Of a DNA stretch of 64,000 nt, positions 38,194 to 52,445 are shown in pieces. The notes beneath the pieces are model-generated. The model saw only the letters and a program-made list of their open reading frames with translations. It was not told the origin of the DNA and did no database searches. Numbering within the stretch: position 1 is the stretch's first letter; the number at the start of each line of letters is the position of its first letter. The position numbers were made by a program, and so were the translations under genes. The DNA is taken from positions 1,104,001 to 1,168,000 of the forward strand of contig NZ_CP054861.1 of assembly GCF_013459645.1 (NCBI RefSeq), given 5' to 3'. This DNA comes from Martelella sp. NC20 (lineage in GTDB: Bacteria; Pseudomonadota; Alphaproteobacteria; Rhizobiales; Rhizobiaceae).

Positions 38194-38466
38194 CAATCTC
38201 CCCCTTTTGAGGGTAGCGTATCGCATATGGCTTCACCGCATAGCCCCCAGGCCTTCTCGCCCCGGAGGGGAGAGATGTCGCGAAAGCGACAGTGAGGGGG
38301 GAATCTATCCTCACGAACGCTCTCACGGGATGACATGCTGCATCACCCTCACTGCCCCTTTCGGGGCATCTCTCCCGCAAGCGGGAGAGAGTATTGGGAG
38401 CAAGCCGCTCGCCCCATATGCAATTCGCCCCCTCAAGGGGGGAGATTATTGGGGGGCTTTGCGGCG
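38194..38466. repeat. intergenic repeat cassette, long copy C
   Basis: The core at 38222-38410 matches copies A and B. Here outer arms are also present: AATCTCCCCCTTTTGAGGG with CGCATATGG on the left, and CCATATGCAATTCGCCCCCT with CAAGGGGGGAGATT on the right. They form a nested palindrome of about 270 bp. It separates the binding-protein gene from the permease genes of the same transporter (gap 38142-38483), so it may affect mRNA processing or differential expression. Confidence 0.85.
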
Positions 38467-38483
38467 AGGCCGGAACCCCGCTC

Positions 38484-39401
38484 TTACTTCACAAACCCGT
38501 TCAGCGTCAGGAACTCCCTGGCAACCGCATCGGCCGGTTCGCCGCCGACCTGGACGCGGCCGTTGAGGTCCTGCAGGGTTTCAAGGTCGAGCGCCTCGAA
38601 CACCGGTTTCAGGATTTCGGCGATCTGCGGATATTCCTCAAGGCGCGCCTCGCGGATGATCGGGGTCGGCAGGTAGACCGGCTGCACGCCCTTGTCGTCT
38701 TCCATCACCTTCAGGCCGGAAGGCGCGATGCCGCCGTCCGTGCCGTAGACCATGGCGGCATTGGCGCCGGAGGTCTGCTTGGCGGCGGCCGCGATCGTTG
38801 CCGCCGTATCGCCGCCCGAAAGCGTGATCAGCTGGTCGGAGCCCAGATGGAAGCCATAGGCCGCCTCGAACGCCGGCAGCGCCGACGGCGAGGTCACGAA
38901 TTCGGAGGAGGCCGCGAGCTTGATGTCGCCGCCGTCGGCGACATATTTGCCGAGTTCGGAAAGATCGGTCAGCTTGTTGTCGTCGGCGATTTCGCTGCGG
39001 ATCGCGATCGCCCAGGTGTTGTTGGCATTGGCCGGCGTCAGCCAGACGATCTTCTCGGCGTCATAGTCGAGCTTCTTCGCCTCCTGATAGCCTTCCTCGG
39101 CATTCTTCCAGATCGGCAGGTCGGCCTTGTTGTAGAAGAAGGCGGCATTGCCGGTATATTCCGGATAGATGTCGATCTGGCCTTCCGTGATCGCCTGACG
39201 GACGATCGGCGTGGCGCCGAGCTGGATCTTGTTTTCCGTCGGGATATCGTTGGCCTGAAGCGTCTGGAGAATGATGTTGCCAAGAACGCCGCCCTCGGTG
39301 TCGATCTTGGAGGAGACGACCACAGGCGCCGCCGAGGCGGACTGGGCCGCGGTAAAGGCGGCGAGCGCCAATGCGCCGGTCAAGGTCAGAATGCGTTTCA
39401 T
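38484..39401 (-). CDS. osmoprotectant ABC transporter substrate-binding protein (OsmF-like)
   Basis: A 305-residue periplasmic binding protein. The signal peptide MKRILTLTGALALAAFTAAQ, with cleavage after SASA near residue 24, precedes APVVVSSKIDTEGGVLGNII. The OpuAC-type fold has EGQIDIYPEYTGNAAFFYNK near residue 73, including aromatic residues typical of quaternary amine cages. ATG 39401 gives the clean signal peptide. It is the first gene of the leftward transporter operon and is separated from the permease by repeat copy C. Confidence 0.9.
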   Translation of the reverse strand: MKRILTLTGALALAAFTAAQSASAAPVVVSSKIDTEGGVLGNIILQTLQANDIPTENKIQLGATPIVRQAITEGQIDIYPEYTGNAAFFYNKADLPIWKNAEEGYQEAKKLDYDAEKIVWLTPANANNTWAIAIRSEIADDNKLTDLSELGKYVADGGDIKLAASSEFVTSPSALPAFEAAYGFHLGSDQLITLSGGDTAATIAAAAKQTSGANAAMVYGTDGGIAPSGLKVMEDDKGVQPVYLPTPIIREARLEEYPQIAEILKPVFEALDLETLQDLNGRVQVGGEPADAVAREFLTLNGFVK

Positions 39402-42269
<2,868 letters not shown>

Positions 42270-42311
42270 GGATTGGAACCGGCGCTTATGCCGTTTCTTC
42301 CTTTTGGAATC

Positions 42312-42339
42312 ATCCTCGGCCTTGTGCCGGGGATTTTTT
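42312..42339 (+). terminator. gyrB terminator built from a palindromic repeat
   Basis: ATCCTCGGC and GCCGGGGAT around the loop CTTGT form a 9-bp stem with one wobble pair, followed directly by TTTTT. It lies 43 bases after the gyrB stop. The same palindrome with the same loop occurs as an inverted pair at 1701-1842, so a mobile REP-like unit appears to serve here as an intrinsic terminator. Confidence 0.75.
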
Positions 42340-42455
42340 CACCTCACCGGTCAATCGTCGGCTGTCTCTCGCACCGCGGGCGCACATTCTTATCCTCGCC
42401 TGTGCCGAAAAATTCCCCTTTCGAAACAATAATTTTTCGGCATCCGCCCAAAGTA

Positions 42456-42525
42456 TGAGCATTCGCCCACTTGACAGCGCATGGCAATAAGGTGAGTAAT
42501 TGCCCACATCATAGGCTATTGCTCA
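42456..42525. promoter_or_regulatory. three near-palindromic operator candidates before the smo operon
   Basis: TGAGCATTCGCCCA (42456-42469), TGAGTAATTGCCCA (42493-42506) and TAGGCTATTGCTCA (42512-42525) match the perfect palindrome TGAGCAATTGCTCA at 11, 12 and 11 of 14 positions. Centres are 37 and 19 bases apart. They lie 20-90 bases before the smoE start, and TTGACA (42471-42476) between the first two could be a -35 element. This layout suits a multimeric sugar regulator of SorC type. Binding is inference. Confidence 0.55.
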
Positions 42526-42545
42526 ATTCTGAGGGAGGAACGAGT

Positions 42546-43859
<1,314 letters not shown>

Positions 43860-43872
43860 CCTTCCTCCGCGG

Positions 43873-43900
43873 GGCGGCCGGGCCTCAGGGTCCGGTCGCC
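43873..43900 (+). terminator. stem-loop between smoE and smoF (mRNA stabiliser or attenuator)
   Basis: GGCGGCCGG (43873-43881) and CCGGTCGCC (43892-43900) form a 9-bp stem with one wobble and a 10-base loop, 13 bases after the smoE stop. No T-run follows. Such hairpins after binding-protein genes commonly protect the upstream mRNA while reducing read-through. Confidence 0.5.
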
Positions 43901-44082
43901 TCCCGGAGTTCAAGCCGAAATGATGATGGCCGCCGCGCATGAAGTGACGGCGGCCAAACCGGTTTTTGCGCACCTGCAGACTGCCAGCCCCGGCCGGACG
44001 TGAACAGGGTGCGGAACGACCGCGGTTGAGGCGCCGGCATGGTCGGGCGTCCTTACGATCCACTTTGCGGGGAAACACCAAA

Positions 44083-44955
44083 ATGGCGACGACCCATACC
44101 AGAAATGCGGCGCGGCTGATGATGGCGCCCTCGGTCATTCTGCTCCTGTTGTGGATGATCATACCGCTGTCGATGACGATCTACTTCTCGTTCCTGCGTT
44201 ACAATCTGCTGATGCCGGGAATGGAGAGCTTCGCCGGCTTCATGAACTACCGGTACTTCCTGACCGACCCGGCCTTCTTCCAGGCGATCGGCAATACGCT
44301 GATGCTGGTGGGCGGCGTGCTGTTTGCAACCGTTGTCGGCGGCATCGCGCTGGCGCTGTTGCTGGATCAGCCGATGTTCGGGCAAGGCATTGTCCGCATT
44401 CTGGTGATCGCGCCGTTCTTCGTGATGCCGACCGTTTCGGCGCTGGTGTGGAAGAACATGCTGATGAACCCGGTCAACGGGTTGTTTGCCTCGCTGGCAC
44501 GGTTACTGGGCGTCCAGCCGGTCGATTTTCTGTCATCGATACCGCTGACATCGATCGGCCTGATCGTGACGTGGCAATGGCTGCCATTCGCCACGCTCAT
44601 TCTCCTGACGGCGCTCCAGTCGCTTTCCGAGGAGCAGAAGGAAGCCTCCGAAATGGACGGCGCCAATGCCTGGAACCGCCTGATCTACATCATACTGCCG
44701 CATATGGCGCGCGCCATCACCGTGGTCGTGCTGATCGAAACGATCTTCCTGCTTTCGATCTTCGCCGAGATCCTGGTCACCACAAATGGCGGCCCCGGCA
44801 CGGAAAGCACCAATCTCACCTACCTCGTCTACATGCAGGCATTGCTGCAGTTCGATGTCGGGGGAGCATCCGCCGGCGGTATCATCGCCGTCATTCTCGC
44901 CAACATCGTTGCGATCTTCCTGGTTCGCATGATCGGCAAAAATCTGGAGGACTGA
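44083..44955 (+). CDS. smoF: sorbitol/mannitol ABC transporter permease
   Basis: A 290-residue inner-membrane protein of the MalF-like group with six helices (near 12-32, 68-90, 103-125, 155-175, 205-228 and 260-282). The ATPase-contact motif is EASEMDGANAWNRLIYIILP near residue 188. ATG 44083 follows GGGGAAACACCAAA. It is followed after two bases by the second permease gene. Confidence 0.92.
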   Translation: MATTHTRNAARLMMAPSVILLLLWMIIPLSMTIYFSFLRYNLLMPGMESFAGFMNYRYFLTDPAFFQAIGNTLMLVGGVLFATVVGGIALALLLDQPMFGQGIVRILVIAPFFVMPTVSALVWKNMLMNPVNGLFASLARLLGVQPVDFLSSIPLTSIGLIVTWQWLPFATLILLTALQSLSEEQKEASEMDGANAWNRLIYIILPHMARAITVVVLIETIFLLSIFAEILVTTNGGPGTESTNLTYLVYMQALLQFDVGGASAGGIIAVILANIVAIFLVRMIGKNLED

Positions 44956-44957
44956 CG

Positions 44958-45788
44958 ATGGCACGCCGGGTAACAACGCAAAAGAAGATCGCCTTCACCG
45001 CATTCGCATGGCTGATTGCGTTTCTGATCTTCTTCCCGATCCTGTGGACGTTTCTGACAAGCTTCAAGACGGAGGGCGAGGCCGTTTCCTCGCCGCCCTC
45101 CTTCCTGTTCTTCCAGTGGACGCTGGAGAACTATGTCGAGGTGCAGGCGCGGTCGAACTATTTCCACCATTTCTGGAATTCGGTCGCAATCTCGCTCGGG
45201 TCCACGGTGATCGGCCTGCTGATCTCGGTCCCGGCCGCATGGGCGATGGCGTTTTCGCCAACGCCGCGCACCAAGGACGTGCTGTTGTGGATGCTTTCCA
45301 CCAAGATGCTTCCGGCCGTCGGCGTGCTGGTGCCGATCTACATCATCTTCCGCGATCTCGGCCTGCTCGACACCCGCACCGGCCTGATCGTGATAATGAT
45401 GCTGATCAACCTGCCGATCATGGTGTGGATGCTCTATACCTATTTCAAGGAAATTCCGGGCGAAATTCTCGAGGCTGCCCGGATGGACGGGGCTACGCTC
45501 GGCAAGGAGCTCGTCTATGTGCTCACGCCGATGGCGATCCCCGGGATCGCCTCCACCCTCCTCCTCAACATCATCCTTGCCTGGAACGAAGCGTTCTGGA
45601 CGCTGAACCTGACGGCCTCGAAAGCGGCGCCGCTGACAGCTTTCATCGCTTCGTATTCGAGCCCGGAAGGCCTGTTCTACGCCAAGCTTTCCGCGGCATC
45701 GACCATGGCGATTGCGCCGATCATCATTCTCGGCTGGTTTTCGCAGAAGCAGCTCGTGCGCGGGCTCACCTTCGGCGCGGTTAAATAA
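44958..45788 (+). CDS. smoG: sorbitol/mannitol ABC transporter permease
   Basis: A 276-residue MalG-like permease with six helices. The N-terminal helix [20 protein letters not shown] starts near residue 12, and the ATPase-contact motif [20 protein letters not shown] is near 173. Its start lies two bases after the smoF stop, so translation is probably coupled. It pairs with SmoF as the membrane channel. Confidence 0.93.
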   Translation: MARRVTTQKKIAFTAFAWLIAFLIFFPILWTFLTSFKTEGEAVSSPPSFLFFQWTLENYVEVQARSNYFHHFWNSVAISLGSTVIGLLISVPAAWAMAFSPTPRTKDVLLWMLSTKMLPAVGVLVPIYIIFRDLGLLDTRTGLIVIMMLINLPIMVWMLYTYFKEIPGEILEAARMDGATLGKELVYVLTPMAIPGIASTLLLNIILAWNEAFWTLNLTASKAAPLTAFIASYSSPEGLFYAKLSAASTMAIAPIIILGWFSQKQLVRGLTFGAVK

Positions 45789-45799
45789 GGACAGGACCA

Positions 45800-46798
<999 letters not shown>

Positions 46799-46887
46799 GG
46801 CGCACCCGAAGCGGCAGGAAGCGCGGAAATACCGCATGGGCGCCATGAGCGGCGCGCATGCCCGGAATGCGAAGATCGGATAGAACA

Positions 46888-48369
46888 ATGACCAAGGCAC
46901 TTTCTCTTAATACAATCAAGGACCACGCGGACAAGGCGGCCGTGCCGACCTATGCCCGCGACGATCTTTCGCCCGGCATCGTCCATTTCGGCGTCGGCAA
47001 TTTTCACCGCGCCCATCAGGCGGTCTATCTGCACGAGCTGTTCAACAAGGGCCGCGATCACGACTGGGCGATCATCGGCGCCGGCGTGATGCCGGGGGAT
47101 GCGAAGATGCGCGACGCGCTGAAGGGCCAGGATTTCCTGACCACGGTGGTCGACCAGGAAGCGCATTCGAGCAGCGCCACCATTACCGGCGCGATGATCG
47201 ACATGATCGCGCCGCCGGATTTTGCCGCGATGATCGAGCAGCTTGCCGACCCGGCGATCCGGATCGTCTCGCTGACCGTGACCGAGGGCGGCTATTTCAT
47301 CGACCCGGCGACCGGCCGGTTCGATCCCGGACACCCGGCGATCGTGGCCGACGGCAACAATCCGGATGCGCCGAAAACCGCTTTCGGCCTGATCATTGCC
47401 GGCTTGAAGAAGCGCCGTGCCGCAGGCGTTCAGCCCTTCACTGTGATGTGCTGCGACAATATTCCCCATAACGGCGCGGTCACCAGGGCCACGGTTTCGG
47501 GCCTTGCCGAACGCTCCGATCCGGATTTCGCCGCCTGGATCCGGCAAAACGTCGCCTTCCCCAACGCCATGGTCGATCGCATCACGCCCGCCACCGGCGA
47601 GCGCGAGCGAAAGATCGCCGCGGAGGAATACGGCATCGCCGACAACTGGCCGGTGTTCTGCGAGGAATTCAGACAGTGGGTTCTGGAGGATGATTTCCCG
47701 CTCGGCCGCCCGGCGCTCGAAGAGGTCGGCGTCACCTTTGTCGAGGATGTCAGCCCCTACGAGATCATGAAGCTGCGGATTCTGAACGGCGGCCACGCCG
47801 CGATCGCCTATCCGGGCGAACTGCTCGATATTCACTTCGTGCACGAGGCGATGGAGAACGAGTTGATCGCCGCCTTCCTCGAAAAGCTCGAAAAGGATGA
47901 GATCATCCCGATCGTGCCGCCGGTGCCCGATACCGATCTCACCTCCTATTACGAGTTGATCGCGCGCCGCTTCGCCAACCCCAAGATCGGCGACACGATC
48001 GAGCGGCTTGCGCTCGACGGCTCCAATCGCCAGCCGAAATTCGTGCTGCCGTCGACAGCCGCACGGCTGGAAAAGGGACTCGACGTCACCGGCCTGGCTC
48101 TGGTTTCGGCCCTGTGGTGCCGTTATTTCGAGGGCACGTCGGACAGCGGACGCAAAATCAGGTTCAACGACGAGGCCGCCGACCGCCTCCATGCGGCAGC
48201 CCTTGCCTCGCGGGAAAATCCGACGCGTTTCCTGGAAGAGCGTGATATCTTCGGCGCCGTTGCCGACAATCCGCAATTCGTGAAGCGGTTCACCGGGGCG
48301 CTGACGAGCCTGCGCACCCGTGGCACCGCCGAAACGCTGAAGCGCTATATCGACGGCGATCTGGAGTAG
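46888..48369 (+). CDS. mtlK: mannitol 2-dehydrogenase (polyol dehydrogenase)
   Basis: A 493-residue NAD-dependent long-chain polyol dehydrogenase that oxidises D-mannitol to D-fructose (also D-arabitol to xylulose in relatives). The N-terminal nucleotide-binding segment is IVHFGVGNFHRAHQAVYLHE near residue 36, CDNIPHNG near 190 is conserved, and the active-site lysine and histidine region is EIMKLRILNGGHAAIAYPGE near 293. ATG 46888 was preferred to an upstream ATG at 46858 on family length. It lies 89 bp after smoK in the same operon. Confidence 0.93.
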   Translation: MTKALSLNTIKDHADKAAVPTYARDDLSPGIVHFGVGNFHRAHQAVYLHELFNKGRDHDWAIIGAGVMPGDAKMRDALKGQDFLTTVVDQEAHSSSATITGAMIDMIAPPDFAAMIEQLADPAIRIVSLTVTEGGYFIDPATGRFDPGHPAIVADGNNPDAPKTAFGLIIAGLKKRRAAGVQPFTVMCCDNIPHNGAVTRATVSGLAERSDPDFAAWIRQNVAFPNAMVDRITPATGERERKIAAEEYGIADNWPVFCEEFRQWVLEDDFPLGRPALEEVGVTFVEDVSPYEIMKLRILNGGHAAIAYPGELLDIHFVHEAMENELIAAFLEKLEKDEIIPIVPPVPDTDLTSYYELIARRFANPKIGDTIERLALDGSNRQPKFVLPSTAARLEKGLDVTGLALVSALWCRYFEGTSDSGRKIRFNDEAADRLHAAALASRENPTRFLEERDIFGAVADNPQFVKRFTGALTSLRTRGTAETLKRYIDGDLE

Positions 48370-48388
48370 CGCCGCAATCAGGAGCCTC

Positions 48389-49063
48389 ATGGCCGCAAAG
48401 CCGCTCATCATTTTCGATTGCGACGGGGTGCTGGTCGACAGCGAGCCGATTTCGCTCGCGGTCTTGCGGGAGGCGCTGGCCACCGAGGGCATCAGCATTT
48501 GCGATGAGGATGCGCGGCGGCTTTTTCTCGGCCGCTCGCTTGCCACCATGCTTGCAGTCGTCAAGCAGGATTTCGGCGCGACGCTTGGCGACGGGTTTCT
48601 GGAGCGGCTGAGACGCGAACTCTACGCCCGCTTCCGCCGCGATCTGAAGCCGACGGAGGGCATTGCCGAAGCCTGGACAGCACTTGCGGCGGAAGGCTAT
48701 GGCTGGTGCGTTGCCTCCTCGTCCCAACCCGAGCGCATCCGGCTTTCGCTGGAGATCGCGGGGCTTCTGCCCCGGTTCGAACCGCCGATCTTCTCCGCCT
48801 CGATGGTGGAGAACGGCAAGCCCGCGCCGGATCTTTTCCTTTACGCGGCAAGCCGGATGAAGCGGTCGCGGGAGGAATGTCTGGTGATCGAGGACAGCCT
48901 CGCGGGTATTGCCGCGGCGAAGGCCGCGGGCATGCGGGTTTTCGCCTATGTCGGCGCCAGCCACGCACAATCATCCGACTACCGTGCGCAGATCGCGGCG
49001 CTTGACCCCGACCTAATGTTTGACGCCATGGACATTCTCGTCCAACGTGCGGCAAAAGTCTGA
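48389..49063 (+). CDS. HAD-family hydrolase (phosphatase, beta-phosphoglucomutase-like)
   Basis: A 224-residue HAD enzyme. Motif I IIFDCDGVLVDSEP holds the two catalytic aspartates at residues 10 and 12, motif II is in CVASSSQPERI near 110, the motif III lysine in ENGKPAPDLFLYAA near 145 and motif IV in CLVIEDSLAGIAAAKAAGM near 165. It follows mtlK by 19 bp, so a sugar or polyol phosphate is a likely substrate. Rhizobial smo clusters often contain such a gene. Confidence 0.88.
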   Translation: MAAKPLIIFDCDGVLVDSEPISLAVLREALATEGISICDEDARRLFLGRSLATMLAVVKQDFGATLGDGFLERLRRELYARFRRDLKPTEGIAEAWTALAAEGYGWCVASSSQPERIRLSLEIAGLLPRFEPPIFSASMVENGKPAPDLFLYAASRMKRSREECLVIEDSLAGIAAAKAAGMRVFAYVGASHAQSSDYRAQIAALDPDLMFDAMDILVQRAAKV

Positions 49064-49092
49064 CGGAAAAATCAAGGGTAGGAGCGACCGGG

Positions 49093-50667
49093 ATGCGCGA
49101 TCATGTGATTGCGGTCGATGTCGGCACGGCAAGCGTCAGGGCGGGCGTGTTCGATGCTGCAGGCGTAATGCTTGCCCGCGAGGCCGCTCCGCTGCGGTTG
49201 AAACGTGCCGGCCCCCGGCGCGGCGAATATTGCTCCGAAGACATTTGGCAGATGACGGCGGGCGCAGTGGTCGCGGCCCGCAAGGCAGCCGGCATCGCGG
49301 CCGAAAGGATCGCGGGTCTCGCCTTCGGCGCCACCTGCTCGCTGGTGCTTCTGGGGCGCGACGGCCGCCCGCTGGCGCTGTCCGAAGACGACACCGGTCC
49401 GTTCGACACCATCGCCTGGTTCGATCACCGCGCCGCCGATGAGGCAGCGCTTCTCAGCGGTTTCGACCATGAGGCGGTGCGCCATTCCGGCGGCTCGGTG
49501 TCGCCGGAAATGCAGGTTCCGAAACTGGCATGGCTGAAGCGCCACCGGCCGGACCTATGGGATCAGGCCGGCGCCTTCTTCGACCTCGCCGATTACCTCA
49601 CCTTCCGCGCCACCGGCAACGATCGGCGGTCGCTGTCCACACTTGCGGCCAAATGGTTCTATCGCGGCGATCACGTTCTTCCCTGGCCGGGCGACCTTCT
49701 GGACCGGGTAGGCCTGTCCGACCTGCGCGACAAGGCGGGCGTCCCGGCATCCGTGCTGGCGCCGGGGGATGCTGCGGGACGGCTGACGGCGGCGGCGGCC
49801 CGAGATCTCGGGCTGGACGACGACGTGGTGGTCGCCGCTGGCCTCATCGATGCCTATGCCGGCGCGCTCGGCGCGCTGCCGCCGCCCGGCCTGAAAGCCG
49901 ATGGCGAACTCGCCCTGATCGGCGGCACATCGAGCTGCATCGTCGGCTATGCCGGCCGGCCCGCCTTCGCGCCAAGCCTCTGGGGACCCTATTTTTCCGC
50001 GCTCTATCCCGGGAAATGGCTGTTCGAGGCGGGCCAGTCGGCGACCGGCGGCCTGCTCAACCACCTGCTGGAAGTCCACAGCGCCGGCGGCATCGCCACC
50101 GAGGAGCAGCATGGTCGGGTGATTGCCCGGATCGAGGAAATGCTTGCCGAACATGGCCCCGGCTTTGCCGACGGCCTCGACATCCTGCCCGATTTTCACG
50201 GCAGCCGTTCCCCCTTCGCCGATCCCTCGATGACCGGCATGGTCGCGGGATTGACGCTCGACGGAAGTTTCGACGGGCTCTGCCGGCTCTATTGGCGCGC
50301 CTCGGTGGCGATCGCCCTGTCGCTCCGGCAGATCCTCGCTTTGCTGACAGAGAATGGCATTCCCGCCACGAGGCTACATCTTGCCGGCGGCCACAGGCGC
50401 AACCCGCTGCTGACCCGCCTTTATGCCGATGCGACCGGATTGCCGGTGGCGATATCGCCCACCGAGGACGTCGTCCTGCTCGGCTCCGCCATCCACGCCG
50501 CAACCGCCGCGGGCCTCGCCGACAGCCTCGGTGCTGCAGCGCGAACCATGCAGGCCGCGCCGTTGGAGATTAAACCTGACCCCGCGCTTTCGGACTACTA
50601 TGCCGGCCAGTATCGCCGGCTCGAAATCCTGCAACGATGCCGCGAAGATCTAAAATCCGTCAGATGA
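49093..50667 (+). CDS. FGGY-family pentulose kinase (xylulose/ribulose kinase type)
   Basis: A 524-residue sugar kinase. The N-terminal phosphate-1 loop is VIAVDVGTASVRAGVFDAAG near residue 4, the middle aspartate region GLIDAYAGALGALPPPG near 253, and the adenosine motif LHLAGGHRRNPLLTRLYADA near 432. It phosphorylates a ketose such as xylulose or ribulose, or fructose-like products of the polyol dehydrogenase. Details such as FDHRAADEA and GTSSCIVGY fit the D-ribulokinase-like branch better than classical XylB, so no gene name is given. It is the last gene of the smo operon. Confidence 0.86.
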   Translation: MRDHVIAVDVGTASVRAGVFDAAGVMLAREAAPLRLKRAGPRRGEYCSEDIWQMTAGAVVAARKAAGIAAERIAGLAFGATCSLVLLGRDGRPLALSEDDTGPFDTIAWFDHRAADEAALLSGFDHEAVRHSGGSVSPEMQVPKLAWLKRHRPDLWDQAGAFFDLADYLTFRATGNDRRSLSTLAAKWFYRGDHVLPWPGDLLDRVGLSDLRDKAGVPASVLAPGDAAGRLTAAAARDLGLDDDVVVAAGLIDAYAGALGALPPPGLKADGELALIGGTSSCIVGYAGRPAFAPSLWGPYFSALYPGKWLFEAGQSATGGLLNHLLEVHSAGGIATEEQHGRVIARIEEMLAEHGPGFADGLDILPDFHGSRSPFADPSMTGMVAGLTLDGSFDGLCRLYWRASVAIALSLRQILALLTENGIPATRLHLAGGHRRNPLLTRLYADATGLPVAISPTEDVVLLGSAIHAATAAGLADSLGAAARTMQAAPLEIKPDPALSDYYAGQYRRLEILQRCREDLKSVR

Positions 50668-50677
50668 CTTGCGACAG

Positions 50678-50705
50678 AAAGACATAAAGATTTCTTTATG
50701 TCTTT
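50678..50705. promoter_or_regulatory. perfect 12-bp palindrome before ahcY (SahR-type operator candidate)
   Basis: AAAGACATAAAG and CTTTATGTCTTT flank a 4-base centre ATTT without a mismatch. It lies 78 bases before the ahcY start. The ArsR-family repressor SahR, which senses S-adenosylhomocysteine, binds CATAAAGA-type palindromes before methionine-cycle genes in alphaproteobacteria (recalled, not checked). As there is no T-run after it, an operator is more likely than a terminator for the kinase gene upstream. Confidence 0.65.
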
Positions 50706-50783
50706 CTTGTCAGCTTGGACGCTTGCTGGTAGTAAAGGATCAAAACCTGCGGGCGTTTCGGCCTGCCTATTCCGGAGTTTCAG

Positions 50784-52178
50784 ATGACAAACGACTATCT
50801 CGTCGCCGATATCGCGCTTGCCGATTACGGCCGCAAGGAAATCGACATTGCCGAAACCGAGATGCCGGGCCTGATGGCCGCGCGCGCCGAATTCGGCGAC
50901 AGCCAGCCGCTGAAGGGCGCACGTATTTCCGGTTCGCTGCACATGACGATCCAGACCGCAGTGCTGATCGAGACGCTGAAGGCGCTTGGCGCCGATGTGC
51001 GCTGGGCCTCCTGCAACATCTTCTCCACCCAGGACCATGCCGCCGCCGCGATTGCCGCTTCCGGAACGCCGGTCTACGCCGTCAAGGGCGAGACGCTTGC
51101 GGAATACTGGACCTATACCGACCAGATCTTCCAGTGGACCGATGGCGGTCAGTCGAGCATGATCCTCGACGATGGCGGCGACGCCACCATGTATATCCTG
51201 ATCGGCGCCCGCGCCGAGGCCGGCGAGGACGTGTTGTCGAAGCCCGGCTCCGAGGAAGAGGAAGTGCTGTTCGCGCAAATCAAAAAGCGCATGGAAGCCT
51301 CTCCCGGCTTCTTTACCAAACAGCGCGAAGCCCTTCTGGGCGTGACCGAAGAAACCACCACCGGCGTCAACCGTCTCTACCAGCTTGCGAAGAAGGGCCA
51401 ACTCCCCTTCCCGGCGATCAACGTCAATGATTCGGTCACCAAGTCGAAATTCGACAACAAGTATGGCTGCAAGGAATCGCTGGTCGACGGCATCCGCCGC
51501 GCAACCGATGTGATGATGGCCGGCAAGGTCGCCGTCGTCTGCGGTTACGGCGATGTCGGCAAGGGCTCGGCCGCCTCGCTTTCCGGCGCGGGTGCCCGCG
51601 TCAAGGTGACGGAAGCCGATCCGATCTGCGCGCTTCAGGCGGCGATGGACGGGTTTGAAGTGGTGCTGCTGGAAGACGTGGTCGCGAGCGCGGATATCTT
51701 CGTCACCACCACCGGCAACAAGGACATCATCCGCATCGAGCATATGCGCGCGATGAAGGATATGGCGATCGTCGGCAATATCGGCCATTTCGACAACGAG
51801 ATCCAGATTTCCTCGCTGCGCAATTACACATGGACCAATGTGAAGCCGCAGGTCGACATGATCTCGTTTCCCGACGGCAAGCGCATCCTGCTTCTGTCGG
51901 AAGGTCGCCTGCTGAACCTCGGCAACGCCACCGGCCATCCGTCCTTCGTGATGTCGGCCTCGTTCACCAACCAGGTGCTGGCCCAGATGGAAATCTTCCA
52001 GAACCACGACAAGTACGAAAACACGGTCCACGTTCTGCCGAAACATCTCGACGAAAAGGTCGCCCGCCTGCATCTCGACAAGCTCGGCGCGAAGCTGACG
52101 GTGCTGTCGGAAGAACAGGCCGCCTATATCGGCGTGACGCCTGAGGGTCCGTTCAAGCCGGAACACTACCGCTACTGA
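50784..52178 (+). CDS. ahcY: adenosylhomocysteinase
   Basis: A 464-residue NAD-dependent enzyme that splits S-adenosylhomocysteine into adenosine and homocysteine, clearing the methylation by-product. It has the substrate segments [17 protein letters not shown] near 51 and [15 protein letters not shown], the conserved [13 protein letters not shown] near 213, the NAD-binding motif [15 protein letters not shown] near 251, and the C terminus PFKPEHYRY. Length is normal. A palindromic operator candidate lies upstream and an intrinsic terminator downstream. Confidence 0.98.
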   Translation: MTNDYLVADIALADYGRKEIDIAETEMPGLMAARAEFGDSQPLKGARISGSLHMTIQTAVLIETLKALGADVRWASCNIFSTQDHAAAAIAASGTPVYAVKGETLAEYWTYTDQIFQWTDGGQSSMILDDGGDATMYILIGARAEAGEDVLSKPGSEEEEVLFAQIKKRMEASPGFFTKQREALLGVTEETTTGVNRLYQLAKKGQLPFPAINVNDSVTKSKFDNKYGCKESLVDGIRRATDVMMAGKVAVVCGYGDVGKGSAASLSGAGARVKVTEADPICALQAAMDGFEVVLLEDVVASADIFVTTTGNKDIIRIEHMRAMKDMAIVGNIGHFDNEIQISSLRNYTWTNVKPQVDMISFPDGKRILLLSEGRLLNLGNATGHPSFVMSASFTNQVLAQMEIFQNHDKYENTVHVLPKHLDEKVARLHLDKLGAKLTVLSEEQAAYIGVTPEGPFKPEHYRY

Positions 52179-52229
52179 GGCCTGACGGGGGCGGTCGATC
52201 AGTCGGTGGCCTGCGAACGTCATAAAAAG

Positions 52230-52262
52230 AAAAGGCGGCCCTGCGTAGGAGCCGCCTTTTTC
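52230..52262 (+). terminator. Rho-independent terminator of ahcY
   Basis: AAAAGGCGGC (52230-52239) and GCCGCCTTTTT (52251-52261) form a stem with an 11-base loop that runs into the T-run, about 50 bases after the ahcY stop. Confidence 0.88.
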
Positions 52263-52285
52263 TATCGGCATCTCGCTTTTTTCGG

Positions 52286-52364
52286 GTCACCCTCGGGCTT
52301 GACCCGAGGGTCCAGGCGACGTTCACCGTGCGGCCTGGATGCTCGGATCAAATCAGAGCATGAC
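52286..52364. repeat. inverted pair of REP-like palindromes
   Basis: GTCACCCTCGGGCTTGACCC opens the pair and GCTCGGATCAAATCAGAGCA then TGAC closes it in diverged form. It lies between the ahcY terminator and the convergent L,D-transpeptidase gene. Confidence 0.72.
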
Positions 52365-52445
52365 TCTGAGAGTGGTGTAATTCCTGCGTCACCAGCCTGG
52401 CAGGTGCGCGCTGAACCGGCAGACCAAATGTCGTCTCGTCCCTGC

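Noticed and set aside
50668..50783. SAH or SAM riboswitch before ahcY
   Set aside because: Only a simple perfect palindrome is present, with no multi-helix riboswitch pattern; a protein operator fits better.
50598..52271. 557-codon minus-strand frame opposite ahcY
   Set aside because: ahcY on the plus strand has every family motif; the antisense frame has none.
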